NCBI GenBank assembly: GCA_900551615.1 | Contig: URWN01000008.1 | Span: forward strand, 1 to 49,976 | Reading direction: 5' to 3' | Length of the DNA: 49,976 bases | Origin: an uncultured Clostridium sp. | GTDB lineage: Bacteria; Bacillota; Clostridia; TANB77; CAG-508 | In this document: positions 49,869 to 49,976 of the stretch, piece by piece | Position numbering within the stretch: the first letter of the stretch is position 1 | Layout: each line of letters begins with the position of its first letter | Position numbers and translations under genes: made by a program | Notes under the pieces: generated by a model | Databases searched by the model: none | Seen by the model: only the letters and a program-made list of their open reading frames with translations | What the model was told of the DNA's origin: nothing

Positions 49869-49976
49869 AGCATTTATAACAGGTTCAGACTTTTTGATAG
49901 ATGGTGGAACGACTGCTTCATATTATTATGGAAAATTAAAACACGGATTCTTTAACAGTGTGCTGAGTCAGAAAGA
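49827..49976 (+). pseudogene. C-terminal remnant of a short-chain dehydrogenase, continuing past the window
   Basis: The frame reads IANVAELIMSEK, a TGA at 49866-49868, then AFITGSDFLIDGGTTASYYYG. This is the characteristic SDR end (S-A-F-I-T-G-x-D-F-L-x-D-G-G), with TGA in place of the expected Ser codon TCA. The junction with the ABC remnant falls within codons reading ANVA that fit both families, suggesting a deletion by microhomology. Confidence 0.65.

Noticed and set aside
1..49976. tRNA or rRNA genes
   Set aside because: No T-arm (GTTCRANYC) with cloverleaf context or rRNA-like sequence was noticed by eye; a covariance search would be needed to be certain.

Overview
This window reads as a chromosomal piece of a low-GC (roughly 27-28 percent), A-rich member of the Bacillota, most like an uncultured gut Clostridia species. 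The basis is strong AGGAGG-type ribosome binding sites, heavy use of AGA, ATA and AAA codons, short U-tailed intrinsic terminators, a class B sortase, an M6-family secreted metalloprotease, YebC, a large serine recombinase, and many small single-domain enzymes. The assignment is by general appearance only; no rRNA, tRNA or CRISPR array was found.

Layout. 1-479: end of a protein whose last about 50 codons look like the variable region of a diversity-generating retroelement (DGR) target. 700-4488: trmB, a DUF4116-repeat protein, a phosphofructokinase and an iron-type alcohol dehydrogenase. 4542-5523: a probable small RNA with a perfect consensus promoter, then two orphan small genes, each with its own promoter and terminator. 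5533-8761: uvrB (minus strand), a decayed cysteine desulfurase, and a TtcA-type tRNA thiolase. 8969-11549: a copper operon (CopZ, CopA) behind a CsoR-type operator, with csoR itself reduced to a stub. 11688-16996: a cell-surface module of sorted M6 metalloprotease, anchored lipocalin-like protein and class B sortase. 17051-31116: mostly small enzymes, including thioesterase, TraX, HAD, hydrolases, Tag, SDR, IMPase, CutA, YebC, RlmD, three Nudix proteins, peptide deformylase and a queuosine-salvage Qng1 homologue.

31285-37479 is the most accessory-like part. It has a Bro-N/DinD-like protein and a DinG helicase behind a consensus promoter carrying two matching half-operators exactly 21 bp apart. 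After that comes a palindrome-rich gap and a ParB-like HTH, small SHOCT-like protein and large serine recombinase module. 37546-46499 carries YgjV, a 2-hydroxyacid dehydrogenase, and a run of nucleotide- and peptide-related enzymes (two 5'-nucleotidases, a C45 Ntn-hydrolase, GNAT, DMT transporter, radical SAM, Ppx/GppA, a deoxyribosyltransferase-like protein and TsaC). A broken copy of the 3' end of the C45 gene lies 3 kb upstream and forms the last codons of ygjV.

46500-49976 is a gene graveyard: a methyltransferase remnant, a membrane BNR protein that begins with a stump of an HTH domain, an ATC-hydrolase tail, and an ABC transporter remnant merging into an SDR tail. Within it lies an intact-looking candidate type I toxin-antitoxin locus: a 39-residue hydrophobic peptide, a convergent antisense promoter, a shared bidirectional terminator and 17-bp inverted repeats. 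Several remnants across the window keep both ends of a gene but have lost the middle, which points to decay by internal deletion.

The best candidates for something new are the toxin-antitoxin locus, the small RNA at 4.58 kb, the DGR variable region, and the Bro/DinG operator pair.
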